Positions 35,595 to 44,808 of a stretch of 64,000 nt of DNA are shown here, in pieces. The first letter of the stretch is position 1, and every line of letters begins with the position of its first letter. A model generated the notes under the pieces. It did not search any database. It had not been told where the DNA came from and worked only from the letters and a program-made list of their open reading frames with translations. The translations under genes and the position numbers were made by a program. The stretch is from Nitrospira sp. (GTDB lineage: Bacteria; Nitrospirota; Nitrospiria; Nitrospirales; Nitrospiraceae): the NCBI GenBank assembly GCA_030123565.1, contig CP126122.1, forward strand, positions 2,990,800 to 3,054,799. Reading direction: 5' to 3'.

Positions 35595-36553
35595 CTTGGC
35601 GGTGCTCCCTCCTGTCCTTCCTGTCCGACAACCGCCTCGCTGTCTGGTAAGAGCGTGGCCGCAGGTCGTCCGGACCAATACCCCATGCACTCCCCCAACG
35701 CCCAGGTAGAATTCAGCACGACCAGCGCGGGAAGCGCCCATGTGAATTGAAGGATGCATCGCCTCTTTTCAACAACGTTCCGAGCGACGCGTAGCACCGT
35801 CAGCAGGGGAGTCGCCAGCGCGGCGACCCCATATGCCATTCGGCGCGCGACCGAGGCATGAACCACTCGTCTACTCCCGAAGAGACGACCGAAGCACCAT
35901 CGGTCATTCAGTGCCTCCGTCCATCCCATGGATCGTCTTTGATACACGACCATCTCAGGATCGAACCACAAAGTCCGGCCCTTCGCCTGCAAGGCACCAT
36001 GAACCTCGGGTTCATGGAACTCTTTTTCCCATACCGAGACAATCGCATCGAGGGCCGATCTCTTGTAGGAGACGTTGCAATCGGTGAGGTGTCCCGTCAA
36101 GGTCGGTGACATCGGCCTCATATAACGGACGTAATCAGCGAAGTAGATGGCCCAGCCCAACATCCGATCCGGGACCTGCTTCTCGACAGCACCCCCGACC
36201 GCCGCGTGATGAGAGTCGTGCCCCTTCATCACCTGGTCGCACCAATCGTCCTGCGGCCGGCACTGGTCTTCGGTCACTGCGACAATCCGCCCCCGGCTGT
36301 GAAGAATGCCGACAGTCCTCAGTTCAGCATAGGTTTTCCGCCCCTCACAGCGCACAAAGGAGACTTGCGGAAACTCCCGTATGAAATCGGACACATGCTG
36401 CAAGCGCCGGTCGTAGGGAACAATGATCTCACGGTTTCCTTTCAGGCGTTGTCGCTCGAGATGGGAAAGGCATTGTCGGAGAAAATCTCCACCTTCCAAC
36501 AACACAACGACCACACTGAGATCGCAACCTGGGCTCACGATTGAGGCCGTCAC
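35591..36553 (-). CDS. Family 2 glycosyltransferase
   Basis: 320 residues, starting at GTG 36553. The GT-A domain begins LSVVVVLLEGGDFLRQCLSH and has EIIVPYDRR; the usual DxD site reads VAVTEDQCRP, where the motif is TED rather than DxD. GHLTDCNVSYKRSALDAI and FHEPEVHGALQAKG are typical of inner-core GT2 enzymes that also have membrane helices; two hydrophobic segments occur after residue 240. The lack of a standard DxD is worth noting but many GT2 enzymes vary there. Couples to the methyltransferase at 35.59 kb by an ATGA overlap. Confidence 0.8.
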   Translation of the reverse strand: MTASIVSPGCDLSVVVVLLEGGDFLRQCLSHLERQRLKGNREIIVPYDRRLQHVSDFIREFPQVSFVRCEGRKTYAELRTVGILHSRGRIVAVTEDQCRPQDDWCDQVMKGHDSHHAAVGGAVEKQVPDRMLGWAIYFADYVRYMRPMSPTLTGHLTDCNVSYKRSALDAIVSVWEKEFHEPEVHGALQAKGRTLWFDPEMVVYQRRSMGWTEALNDRWCFGRLFGSRRVVHASVARRMAYGVAALATPLLTVLRVARNVVEKRRCILQFTWALPALVVLNSTWALGECMGYWSGRPAATLLPDSEAVVGQEGQEGAPPR

Positions 36554-36694
36554 CGTTTCATCCCTGTTCGTTGCTTCTGATCAATGCCTGCGCTCCTCAC
36601 CGGTCTCCCCGACACACGACCTTGTGGATGGCACGGAATGAATACATGAGCGCTGCAACAACACGTGGCACGTCAACCCTCGATCGATCTCGTC

Positions 36695-38287
36695 CTACCA
36701 AGGTCGCAGGCCAAGCAGAACACCGGCTCCACGAGCGCCGGCAACCTCCTGAAACCCTTGCACGATCGGCCATCCACTGGAATTGGTTGCCCCGCCGATG
36801 ATCACCGTTCCAGCGGGACTCACGGCAAGGGCACGGCAAGCTTCGCTCCCTGTTCCCCCGACATACGTGGCATAGAGGATGCGCGTCAGATCCGCCGACA
36901 GCTTGACCACAAACGCATCTGCATTCCCGCCCAACCTCGTTTGCAAGGCTCCACCCGTCACCGGAAAGTCATCGGAAAAGGTCGCGCCCGTGATCGACAC
37001 ATCCCCGTTGGAATCAACCTCGACGCCCTCGACGGATTCCCCATGTCTCCCACCGAGGAACGTGCTTGCCAACAGCCGTGTCCCGTCGGCGGAGATCTTC
37101 GCAACTACCACATCACCGGGATAATTCGTCCCGCCTCCCGTCCCTTTTTCCCCTGAACCTGCATAAGCCGGCTGGACCGCTCCCGAGGTGGTCGGGAAAT
37201 CTTTCGAGAGCGAGCCGGACGCGATGACGGCGTTTTCATCCTCATCGACAGCCAGTTCATGCGTTTCAACATTCTCAAGATCCGACCCGCCGAGATAGGT
37301 TGCAAACAGCAACGCTCCTGCTGCATTGAACTTCGCGAGGTAAAAATCTCCTCCTCCGTGATAGCTCTGACCATATACTCCAGGGGTCACGGGCGCATCG
37401 TCGGATTCGGTCGTCGTCAAAAAATAGACATTGCCCTTACTCGTGGTACGTACGGAGCCTTCTCCTCCTTCCGACCCTCGGCCCCCAAGATACGTCGCCC
37501 ACATCACTTCCGTCCCGTCATTCTTCAGGCGGGCCAGAACCGCGTCTCGCTTTCCTGAATGCCGCGATCGATACCCTCTGTCGAAGGCCTGACGAATGTT
37601 TTTCGGATAGGCACCGGTCGTCGAAGAGGCGGCGATGAAGATCGAGCCATCCCGAGCCAATGCCAAGTCTCTGACCGGGTGGGATGGATCATCCCCTGCG
37701 CCAAAATAGCTCGCCCAGACCAGCGTTTTCCCCTCAGGTGACAGTTTGGCGACAAAACCGCTCTGTGAGGGGTACGGACCTTGAGGAGGCCCTCCAAGAA
37801 ACTGAGGCTGAAACACCACGTCGGTGACAGGAAATTTGTCGCCGGCTCGTCCACTGATATAGACATATCCCTGGTCGTCCACTTCGATCGCATAGGCGCG
37901 GTCATGACTCGGACCACCAAGGTACGTGGCCCACAGGACCTTCCCCTCGGCAGTCAACTTCATCACAAACGCGTCCAACCCTCCGTTAAAACTTCGGTCG
38001 TACACTCCAGGCGTGGTCGGAAAATCGGCCGACTCGGTTCCTCCAGTGACATAGATATATCCCTGCCGGTCGACCGTGATGTCTCTGATCTCCGTGAAAT
38101 CGCCTCCTCCCATCAATGTCGAGAACAGGACCGACTTCAGGTTCCGATCAACCCCCGGCGGAAGGGACCCCTCCCCGTTGGGTTGAGAACAGCCGATCAG
38201 GGAAACAGCCAAGGCCATTCTCAGCCACCAGATCAGCCCACATGGTCCGATTCGCGTTGCCGGCAAACCTGATGCACCCTTGGTCAT
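36695..38287 (-). CDS. SBBP-type beta-propeller lipoprotein
   Basis: About 530 residues. Near the N-terminus MALAVSLIGCSQP carries a lipobox (LIGC), suggesting lipidation at the cysteine and anchoring in a membrane. The rest consists of repeated blades with the phrases ATYLGG, YVTGGTESADFPTTPG and AFVMKLTAEGK, the hallmark of SBBP seven-bladed propeller repeats. I count about eight repeats. Start ATG 38287 has GGGAGG about eleven bases upstream; the frame itself extends to 38362. Such propellers are surface or periplasmic scaffolds of unknown binding role; placement amid glycan genes is notable. Confidence 0.75.
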   Translation of the reverse strand: MTKGASGLPATRIGPCGLIWWLRMALAVSLIGCSQPNGEGSLPPGVDRNLKSVLFSTLMGGGDFTEIRDITVDRQGYIYVTGGTESADFPTTPGVYDRSFNGGLDAFVMKLTAEGKVLWATYLGGPSHDRAYAIEVDDQGYVYISGRAGDKFPVTDVVFQPQFLGGPPQGPYPSQSGFVAKLSPEGKTLVWASYFGAGDDPSHPVRDLALARDGSIFIAASSTTGAYPKNIRQAFDRGYRSRHSGKRDAVLARLKNDGTEVMWATYLGGRGSEGGEGSVRTTSKGNVYFLTTTESDDAPVTPGVYGQSYHGGGDFYLAKFNAAGALLFATYLGGSDLENVETHELAVDEDENAVIASGSLSKDFPTTSGAVQPAYAGSGEKGTGGGTNYPGDVVVAKISADGTRLLASTFLGGRHGESVEGVEVDSNGDVSITGATFSDDFPVTGGALQTRLGGNADAFVVKLSADLTRILYATYVGGTGSEACRALAVSPAGTVIIGGATNSSGWPIVQGFQEVAGARGAGVLLGLRPW

Positions 38288-38437
38288 TGAACGTTTACGC
38301 CTCCCGTCACCATCCCGACGATCCGGCGAGAGCACCCATCCATGGAATAGGCACCGACTCATCGATATTGCCGGTTCTCTTGCAGGGTATTTCGCCTCAT
38401 CCCATCATCTTAATTTCGAAACTGAACCGCGCGCTCT

Positions 38438-39133
38438 TCAGACTCTGCGGAGCGCCAGTGCATATCCGGTGAGGGCAACCACTCCCCCGATCAGACTGCC
38501 GAGGAGCAGGAGGCCTTTGCGCAGGAGACTCGAACCGGTTGCCCACTCGACAGGATCAAAGCTATGAAGTCCTTCGAGCGCCGCTCGAATCCTGATCCAA
38601 CGATTGGTATATCGACTGTCCCCGTTACGCGCTGAAACGTACACGACCGATGCCGGTGGATCGGACATTTGGATGCGATACACCGGAAGGGGGCCTGACG
38701 TATAGTCGGCGCCGTACGCACTCACAAGCGTCGAGGATGCGATGTTCACTCCATCGACCATCATGGCATGAGCAATTGCCTGCGCCATCTGCTCCGTTAC
38801 CGTCACCACTTCTCCCGTGCGGGCGTTGATGAGATGGGATCCTCCGTTGCCGGTGGAGATCTCGTACACCATCGCCCCTGCAAGTGGTCGCAGTTGTATA
38901 TTCGTTACTTCAACAGACCCCTGACTCACGCCATTCACCGCCCTGATTGCGTCTGCAGGAGAGATACTCAAGTCGCGAAGAGTCTCTGGTTGAAATATGG
39001 AGTGGTCAGGAGTGAGAGTAGCAATTCTCAACTGCGGCATCACCATGACAACTCCGCTCACGATCCACAGTAGAAAGAGGAACCCCACCGATACCGCCAT
39101 GGCCCTATGTATTTTCCGCCAATTGATCGTCAT
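38438..39133 (-). CDS. PepSY domain membrane protein
   Basis: 231 residues. An N-terminal membrane helix (VSVGFLFLLWIVSGVVMVM, residues 15-33) and a C-terminal one (LLLLGSLIGGVVALTGYAL, near 205-224) flank a periplasmic domain containing SISPADAIRAV and AMVYEISTG with HLINARTGEV, the PepSY beta-sheet pattern. PepSY_TM relatives occur with iron uptake or peptidase control; no such neighbour is here. Its stop is about 150 bases from the start of the SBBP lipoprotein gene. Function unknown. Confidence 0.75.
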   Translation of the reverse strand: MTINWRKIHRAMAVSVGFLFLLWIVSGVVMVMPQLRIATLTPDHSIFQPETLRDLSISPADAIRAVNGVSQGSVEVTNIQLRPLAGAMVYEISTGNGGSHLINARTGEVVTVTEQMAQAIAHAMMVDGVNIASSTLVSAYGADYTSGPLPVYRIQMSDPPASVVYVSARNGDSRYTNRWIRIRAALEGLHSFDPVEWATGSSLLRKGLLLLGSLIGGVVALTGYALALRRV

Positions 39134-39250
39134 TCTCCTGCCTCATCCCTCACGGACGATCCAACGTCCCGGATCCGTCCGCTGTAAGTGATGTTGTCGT
39201 CGCCGTTCAGATCGTGCACACCGTTCCTCATCCCATGAAAGGGACAGGGA

Positions 39251-40264
39251 TCAGAGGCCATCACGGCAGATGGCCTCTGCAATTCTGACCGTCTCCAATC
39301 CATCGAGTCCAGTTGCAAGATGCGTGGCTCCTCCGCCGATGGCCACGCCGAAGGCCGCCATTTCTTCCACGAAACTTTGAACGACGACCCATCGATACGA
39401 CCGGAGATGCTCGAAGAGAAACACCTTGGGGAAAAAGTAGGTTTTCTTCTTGGATGGCCCTCCGACCTGACTCGAATGGATGAGTCGGACCAGCGTCGGA
39501 AAGCACCAGGCCCGAATGCATCCTCGCGTTCCGTACAATTCCACCAAAAACTGATAACCACGCCATTCCGTCCAACTGGCCTGGACGGTACCGATCACTC
39601 CCGTCGGACTTCGGAGCAAGCCGAAGCCATTATCTTCACAGCCGCGAAATTTCCATACTGCATTCGACGCATACCCCTTCACCTCCGCCACCTCTCCCAT
39701 AAAGTACCTGGTGAGGTCGAGAAGATGGATGCCGTTATCGCGCAGGGCACCTCCCCCCATCACCTCCGCGTCATGCAACCATTCATGATTGTGATCCTTG
39801 GCCGTATATCCTGCATAACTGCGAACATGGTTCAGCTCCCCGATCGTGCCGGCGTCCAACAATTCCCTCGCTTTGAGCATGGACGGATAGAATCGATAAT
39901 TGAACCCTGTCGCCAACAGGCGTCCGCTTCGCTCGGCGGCCCGGTTCATTCGGCCGCATTCCTCCAACGTGCGCGCGAGGGGCTTTTCACAGAGAACATG
40001 TTTGCCGTTCTCCAGGGCCTCGATCGTCATCTCGGCGTGCAACGACGGCGGCGTGGACACGATCACCGCATCGACATCCTGCCTGCGCACCAATGCACGC
40101 CACTCCGCCTCCACCTGACACCGGTACGTTGCGGCCATGGTCGCGGCGCGGCTCCCGATCGCATCGCTCACCGCAACGAGCCGATGTGACGGAAGCTGTG
40201 CAAACGCCTGCGCTCGCAACTCACCGATGCCGCCACATCCGATAAGCCCAAACCGTAGTTCCAT
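39251..40264 (-). CDS. Gfo/Idh/MocA family oxidoreductase
   Basis: 337 residues from ATG 40264 (a TTG lies one codon upstream). Nucleotide-binding motif RFGLIGCGGIGELRAQAF, then the EKP motif HVLCEKPLARTLEECG, YRFYPSMLKARELL, and MGGGALRDNGIHLLDLTRYF with the family's catalytic His/Asp context. It is a different subgroup from the WbpB-like gene at 14.1 kb. Probably oxidises or dehydrates a nucleotide sugar or free sugar, but the substrate cannot be read from sequence. It precedes the FAD protein gene in the minus direction with a gap of about 33 bases. Confidence 0.8.
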   Translation of the reverse strand: MELRFGLIGCGGIGELRAQAFAQLPSHRLVAVSDAIGSRAATMAATYRCQVEAEWRALVRRQDVDAVIVSTPPSLHAEMTIEALENGKHVLCEKPLARTLEECGRMNRAAERSGRLLATGFNYRFYPSMLKARELLDAGTIGELNHVRSYAGYTAKDHNHEWLHDAEVMGGGALRDNGIHLLDLTRYFMGEVAEVKGYASNAVWKFRGCEDNGFGLLRSPTGVIGTVQASWTEWRGYQFLVELYGTRGCIRAWCFPTLVRLIHSSQVGGPSKKKTYFFPKVFLFEHLRSYRWVVVQSFVEEMAAFGVAIGGGATHLATGLDGLETVRIAEAICRDGL

Positions 40265-40297
40265 CAAACCCCCTTCGTTCCCGATCCTGTCTCTCGG

Positions 40298-41731
40298 CTA
40301 ATCCTCGACCACATGCGTCTCGAAGACGGCCCGATACCGTTTCCACCGATCCCAAGCGAACGTGCCATCAGGGTGGAGGCAATCCACCGCCGCATAGGCC
40401 ATGAAAAGGGCATGATGAGTATTATCGTGCGCAAACAGCCCTTGTCTGCCGAAGGTCAAGAGATTCGACATCGGTTCGAGATATTCATCCATCGCCTTGA
40501 ACCGACTCTCGTATCCTTGGAGATACACGGGATATGCATGGCTGAGCTTCTTAACCAGAACCTCCTTCACCGGTCCCTTGACCGGAAGCGACAGGCGCGA
40601 GAGGGTGTCCAATACCACCTGTCCCAACTCATCCGACGACATATTCCATACAGGATCCTGCAGAGAGCATGGCATCTCTGCACAGAGAACCGTCATGCCG
40701 GACCGACCGTGAAGGCTATAATTCTTTGGTTCGGAGAGACGGCTGATGGGGATCGATGTTTCCGGAAAATAGTGGGCGTCGAATTCGGTGAATCGGTCCT
40801 GCTCGAGCACGATGTACACAAGAACCATGGACCTGAACGTCAGCCCCCCGGCGCTCTCTAACACGTCGGGCGGCGCCGCCGGATGGAGTGACCGCACCAA
40901 CGCGGTGAGAGGGATCGTAGACCATACGTAATCGCATGGGATACGCATTTCCTTCCCGTCACGCTCGGCCACGACGGTGTGCACCCTATTCCCGTCCACC
41001 TGCAGCGATCGGACAGACGTCTTGAACAGAATCTTCGCCCCGGCCGCTTCCGCGGCCTTCGAATAGGCTTCTGTGATCTGGCCGAACCCTCCGCGAGGGT
41101 AGTAGAAGACGCCTCGTTTCCCCTGTTGTCCGCCCGGGCGCATCCCCAGGATCTTGCGAAACATTTTGGAGAGCGAACTCGCTTGCACACGCCTCTTGGC
41201 CTGTGTGCCCGACAGCGCATCCGGCTCGACACCCCACAGTTTTCTCGCATAGGGAAAGTAGAAATCTCGACAGATCGTCCCTCCCAAACCGGCTTCCAAT
41301 ACCGTCGCGAAGGATTCCCGCTGTTCGGTGTCGAGCCTGAATCCTTTCATCTTTTTGAGCAGATCGAGCCCGACGCCGAACGCAAACGTGGGAGAGACTC
41401 TCATCATCAGGTCCGCCGGTTTCAACGGAAAATGAATCCACCTCCCCTTGAGATGAATTCGACCATGTCTCGGCCTTTCGAGCAGATCGTCCCCCAACAG
41501 GGTTCGAATATCTGTGAAGACTTGCGGATCACACGAGGGATGAAGTCGATGGCTTCCATAATCGACATTCAGCCCTCCCAATGCGAAACTTCCGGCATTG
41601 CCCCCGACGACTTCATTCCGTTCCAAGATCGTGACATCGAAGCGGTTGTGTTGCATGAGACGATAGGCTGCACCGACACCGGCCGGTCCGGCCCCCAAAA
41701 TGACCACTCTGGGGCGTTCAATGGATTTCAT
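40298..41731 (-). CDS. NAD(P)/FAD-dependent amine-oxidase-like protein (UGM/protoporphyrinogen-oxidase fold)
   Basis: 477 residues. Opens with the FAD-binding Rossmann motif RVVILGAGPAGVGAAYRLM, then ERNEVVGGNAGSFALGGLNVDYGSHRLHP, which matches the UDP-galactopyranose-mutase/protoporphyrinogen-oxidase family. Further family features are GRWIHFPLKPADLMM, YFPYARKLWGVEPDALS and a C-terminal NLLTFGRQGLFAHDNTHHALFMAY. It probably catalyses a redox or ring-rearrangement step on a sugar nucleotide or lipid-linked sugar. A second protein of the same family lies at 55.3-57.1 kb. Confidence 0.8.
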   Translation of the reverse strand: MKSIERPRVVILGAGPAGVGAAYRLMQHNRFDVTILERNEVVGGNAGSFALGGLNVDYGSHRLHPSCDPQVFTDIRTLLGDDLLERPRHGRIHLKGRWIHFPLKPADLMMRVSPTFAFGVGLDLLKKMKGFRLDTEQRESFATVLEAGLGGTICRDFYFPYARKLWGVEPDALSGTQAKRRVQASSLSKMFRKILGMRPGGQQGKRGVFYYPRGGFGQITEAYSKAAEAAGAKILFKTSVRSLQVDGNRVHTVVAERDGKEMRIPCDYVWSTIPLTALVRSLHPAAPPDVLESAGGLTFRSMVLVYIVLEQDRFTEFDAHYFPETSIPISRLSEPKNYSLHGRSGMTVLCAEMPCSLQDPVWNMSSDELGQVVLDTLSRLSLPVKGPVKEVLVKKLSHAYPVYLQGYESRFKAMDEYLEPMSNLLTFGRQGLFAHDNTHHALFMAYAAVDCLHPDGTFAWDRWKRYRAVFETHVVED

Positions 41732-41790
41732 CAGGAACCCAGCCTCCTACCGTATGGACTGTCCACGATCTTTCCAAATGCGAAACGACA

Positions 41791-43401
41791 TCAAAAACTA
41801 TTTTCGGCGATACGAACCGCATTGGCCATCAAGGTGAACGTAATGTTCTTGGCGGGCAGTGCCGGAAAAGTCGCGCCATCCACGATATACACATTCTCAA
41901 AATCGTGACTTTGACCGTTCGGCGACACGGTCAACGGCCGCCTCTCGCGGGACATGGGTAACGTCCCCGCATAGTGAATACTGGCTCCCATCGGCCGGAC
42001 ATGGACTTGCCCCGGCGGGACCACACATTTCAAATGTCGCAGGACTGTTTTCGCGCGACGCAGGGCATGTTGTATCCGCATTGCATGGTTGGCTCTCGGT
42101 TCGTAATGGAGGGCGAGTGTCGCGTCCCCCTTGGCGCCGTCTTCGCTTAAGGTGACATAATTGGTGCTCCGTCGGTCGTCACTGAGATTCATATTGACCA
42201 ATCCCAGGGCTGCATGCAGGTGTTTGAAGAGAAAAATCGCAAACCTCATGTCGGAAGGCGTGCGATGAATCAACGGATGGACCAGAGCAGACTTGAGTGT
42301 GGTGATCAAACAGTGAACGTAGTCGAATGGATCGTCGGCAATCAGGCCGAACGCCACCTGGTGATACTGATATCGCTCGTCATTATAAGCATGCCCGACC
42401 AGGTCCAGATTGACAAATGGAACAAGAATTTGTTGATTATCCATCAATCCGGTGAGCTTCAACACCGTTCCGTCATGTTGCCGCATGGATTCCAACACGA
42501 TTCGTGAGGTGGAGAGGGTGCCCGCACCCAGCACGAGGCTGTCGATCGCCCATTCTTCTCTTTCCTTTGCATCAAGCCGATCGATCACGAGGTGCGAGGC
42601 TCTCCCGTCCTTGCCGACTCGAAAATGACTGACGTAACAACCCGGGACATAGCGAAATGACTCATATCGCTCGCATTCCTCTAACGTCAAAGAAGGAGTA
42701 TAAAAACTATCTTGCGGGCACCCCCACAAACAGCGCCCGCGGTAGGTGCAGGCTTTTCGATGCGCCCAGTCCCGGCTGATCGTTGCCAGGCGCGCACGTC
42801 CGATCACACAATTCAGCTGACGCCGAAAGAGGTTCTTCTTGCGCTCATACTTCCGCAACAAGTCCTCGGAATGTTCGTCGAGATCGAGCGGGCCCAAGAG
42901 GTGATCATGTAGCGGTATGAATTCCGCCAAATCGTCCCCCAGGCCGGAGATTCCAATCCGCCGCGCGATTTCACTGTAACAGGAGCGCATTTGAGAGTAT
43001 TCAACGGGAAAATCTCGGAGCTCATGTTCATTGAACGGATACACTCCCCCCGTCCATGCTTCAGCAAGGCCTCCGCGCGCGAAGGACGCGAGCGAGGAAA
43101 ATCCGGTTGACTCGACGCGGTAGCCGGGCGGCGACGAAAAGACATACCGTTTACTTGGTGGGAAGCCGTAGTATTCTCCCGCTGTCCCAGGATAGATGAC
43201 CGCCTCATAAGACCGGCCCAGAAAATACTCGACGGGGTCCTGCAATCCTGTCTTCAGCTGGTTGAAACTCTGTTCGGGCCCGACGGGATCCGGCTTCGAC
43301 TCTCCCACATCGACCATCACGACGTGACGGCCTTTTTTGAGCACCGATAGAGAAAAATGCACGGCACTCGGTCCCGATCCGACTACGGTAATAGGCGTCA
43401 T
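41791..43401 (-). CDS. GMC-type FAD-dependent oxidoreductase
   Basis: About 536 residues. ITVVGSGPSAVHFSLSVLKKG is the FAD Rossmann motif; a cysteine-rich segment CTYRGRCLWGCPQDSF (about residue 218) is typical of some GMC enzymes; the C-terminus reads NVYIVDGATFPALPAKNITFTLMANAVRIA, the classical GMC_oxred_C signature. ATG 43401 overlaps the upstream 150-residue gene's stop by four bases (ATGA), better than the GTG four codons earlier. It likely oxidises an alcohol group on a sugar or lipid-linked intermediate, in series with the neighbouring SDR and FAD proteins. Confidence 0.85.
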   Translation of the reverse strand: MTPITVVGSGPSAVHFSLSVLKKGRHVVMVDVGESKPDPVGPEQSFNQLKTGLQDPVEYFLGRSYEAVIYPGTAGEYYGFPPSKRYVFSSPPGYRVESTGFSSLASFARGGLAEAWTGGVYPFNEHELRDFPVEYSQMRSCYSEIARRIGISGLGDDLAEFIPLHDHLLGPLDLDEHSEDLLRKYERKKNLFRRQLNCVIGRARLATISRDWAHRKACTYRGRCLWGCPQDSFYTPSLTLEECERYESFRYVPGCYVSHFRVGKDGRASHLVIDRLDAKEREEWAIDSLVLGAGTLSTSRIVLESMRQHDGTVLKLTGLMDNQQILVPFVNLDLVGHAYNDERYQYHQVAFGLIADDPFDYVHCLITTLKSALVHPLIHRTPSDMRFAIFLFKHLHAALGLVNMNLSDDRRSTNYVTLSEDGAKGDATLALHYEPRANHAMRIQHALRRAKTVLRHLKCVVPPGQVHVRPMGASIHYAGTLPMSRERRPLTVSPNGQSHDFENVYIVDGATFPALPAKNITFTLMANAVRIAENSF

Positions 43402-43850
43402 CGATCCCGCCACCGCCGGGAAATTTTGCAGGCCACCTGTATCGGCGCCAGCAGGAGGACGGCGAGGAGGGCAGTTGCGGCAAGCGCGAACCCCTTGATG
43501 ACAAGCAGGCGATACAGAGTCGGTTGGGCATGCAGCTCCGGTCGATCGAGCCGGTCAAAGGCGCCCGGAGAACATTCCAGAATGGCAAGGAGCAAGACCA
43601 ACTTCCGTCTGAGAAGGGCCTCTTTATAGAAAAGACCGGAGTAGGTATCGGCGAGTCTCAAAATGAACGCGTGTCTGAGGGCAAGCCGCATGAGGATGTG
43701 ATCGAACAGTTGCACCGGCCGACCCGCAAACGGATGTCCGAGGTGATGCGCCTCTTGATACTTCCTCAGGACATAGTCACTCGGCCTTAGATCGATCAAG
43801 TATTCGCTAAAAAGTTCGCACTCTCGATTCAGATTAGGCTGTGGGGCCAT
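43398..43850 (-). CDS. Unknown small protein with C-terminal membrane helix
   Basis: 150 residues. Mostly helical and Arg/Leu-rich with one hydrophobic helix at residues 113-131 (VIKGFALAATALLAVLLLA) and a basic tail. No family is recognised. It overlaps the SDR gene upstream by 17 bases and the GMC gene downstream by four, so it is a real member of this coupled set; a membrane tether or partner subunit for the GMC oxidoreductase is conceivable. Confidence 0.65.
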   Translation of the reverse strand: MAPQPNLNRECELFSEYLIDLRPSDYVLRKYQEAHHLGHPFAGRPVQLFDHILMRLALRHAFILRLADTYSGLFYKEALLRRKLVLLLAILECSPGAFDRLDRPELHAQPTLYRLLVIKGFALAATALLAVLLLAPIQVACKISRRWRDR

Positions 43851-44808
43851 GCCGCCTGTCCCGCTCTTCGCGTAGCGCCAACGTGATCATGCGAGCGATG
43901 GTCGTAGTCGCACCGTTGCCGGGAGGCATGTTGCGATTATCGGCACAGCCGTCGTTCTTAAATGATGCCAATTGACCGACGGAAAGCGGCCATGTCGGTC
44001 CGACCACGGTTTCGACGAGAGTCAGCACGGCGGTCAGCATCCCCAGCGGGATTTTCAGGATGCCGAAGGGCGCTTTTCCCGAATGCGCCAGATGGATGCG
44101 CCGGAGAAACTCGACCATCGACACCCGTTCAGGACCTCCCACCTCCAGAATTTCATTGCGATATCGCTTAGCCAGAATCATGTCGCGGATGATCTTCACA
44201 AGGTCATCCACATAGATGGGTTGAACGAGAGACCTTCCATCCCCGAACACAACGACGCAAGGAAGCGCTGCAAGCTTCATCAGGCCTTCCCACGCTTTTC
44301 CCCCGGCTCCCACTACGATCGTCGGGCGCACGATCAGAAAATTGAGGCCGCTGTCCTTCACCAACTGTTCCGCGTCCTGTTTGGATTGCGCGTAGTAATA
44401 TCGCTTTTTGTCGGAAAACGTTACCGCAATGGTGCTGAGAAACACAATGTTCCTGACGCCGCCTCGTCGACATGCGTCCAGCAATCGAGCGGTCCCCTGC
44501 ACGTTGACTTCTTCAAATTGACGGGGACCGGCGTTTCCGGTGGCCGCCGCGAGATGGACCACCGTGTCACAGTGAGCGAGGCAGGCGGCATAGGCAGCCA
44601 CATCGTTCATCCCGCCTTCGACAGTGTCGACGGCTCTAGAGAATTGCATGGCACGAAATACGTCCACTCGTGAATGGACGAGGCAATAGACTCTCTCGGA
44701 AATGTGAGGGAGCAGCTCTCGGAGCAACCTGGCTCCGATGAATCCATTGCACCCGGTAATGAAAATAGCCACGGCTGCCCAATCGGTTGCGGGACGGCGC
44801 TCCGTCAA
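43834..44808 (-). CDS. NAD-dependent epimerase/SDR family protein
   Basis: 324 residues. The Rossmann motif is AIFITGCNGFIGARLLRELL, followed by VHLAAATGNAGP, FLSTIAVTF, YYYAQSKQDAEQLV (Tyr-x-x-x-Lys) and RPTIVVGAGGKAW. It belongs to the extended SDR group near UDP-glucose 4-epimerases and flavonol reductase-like proteins. The first codon is TTG 44808, overlapping the GT2 stop by four bases (TTGA); GTG 44772 is an alternative start. Part of the tightly overlapped SDR - unknown - GMC set. Confidence 0.8.
   Translation of the reverse strand: MTERRPATDWAAVAIFITGCNGFIGARLLRELLPHISERVYCLVHSRVDVFRAMQFSRAVDTVEGGMNDVAAYAACLAHCDTVVHLAAATGNAGPRQFEEVNVQGTARLLDACRRGGVRNIVFLSTIAVTFSDKKRYYYAQSKQDAEQLVKDSGLNFLIVRPTIVVGAGGKAWEGLMKLAALPCVVVFGDGRSLVQPIYVDDLVKIIRDMILAKRYRNEILEVGGPERVSMVEFLRRIHLAHSGKAPFGILKIPLGMLTAVLTLVETVVGPTWPLSVGQLASFKNDGCADNRNMPPGNGATTTIARMITLALREERDRRHGPTA

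Noticed and set aside
40979-41908. A 309-residue plus-strand frame
   Set aside because: Antisense to the FAD protein; no motif or plausible ribosome site.
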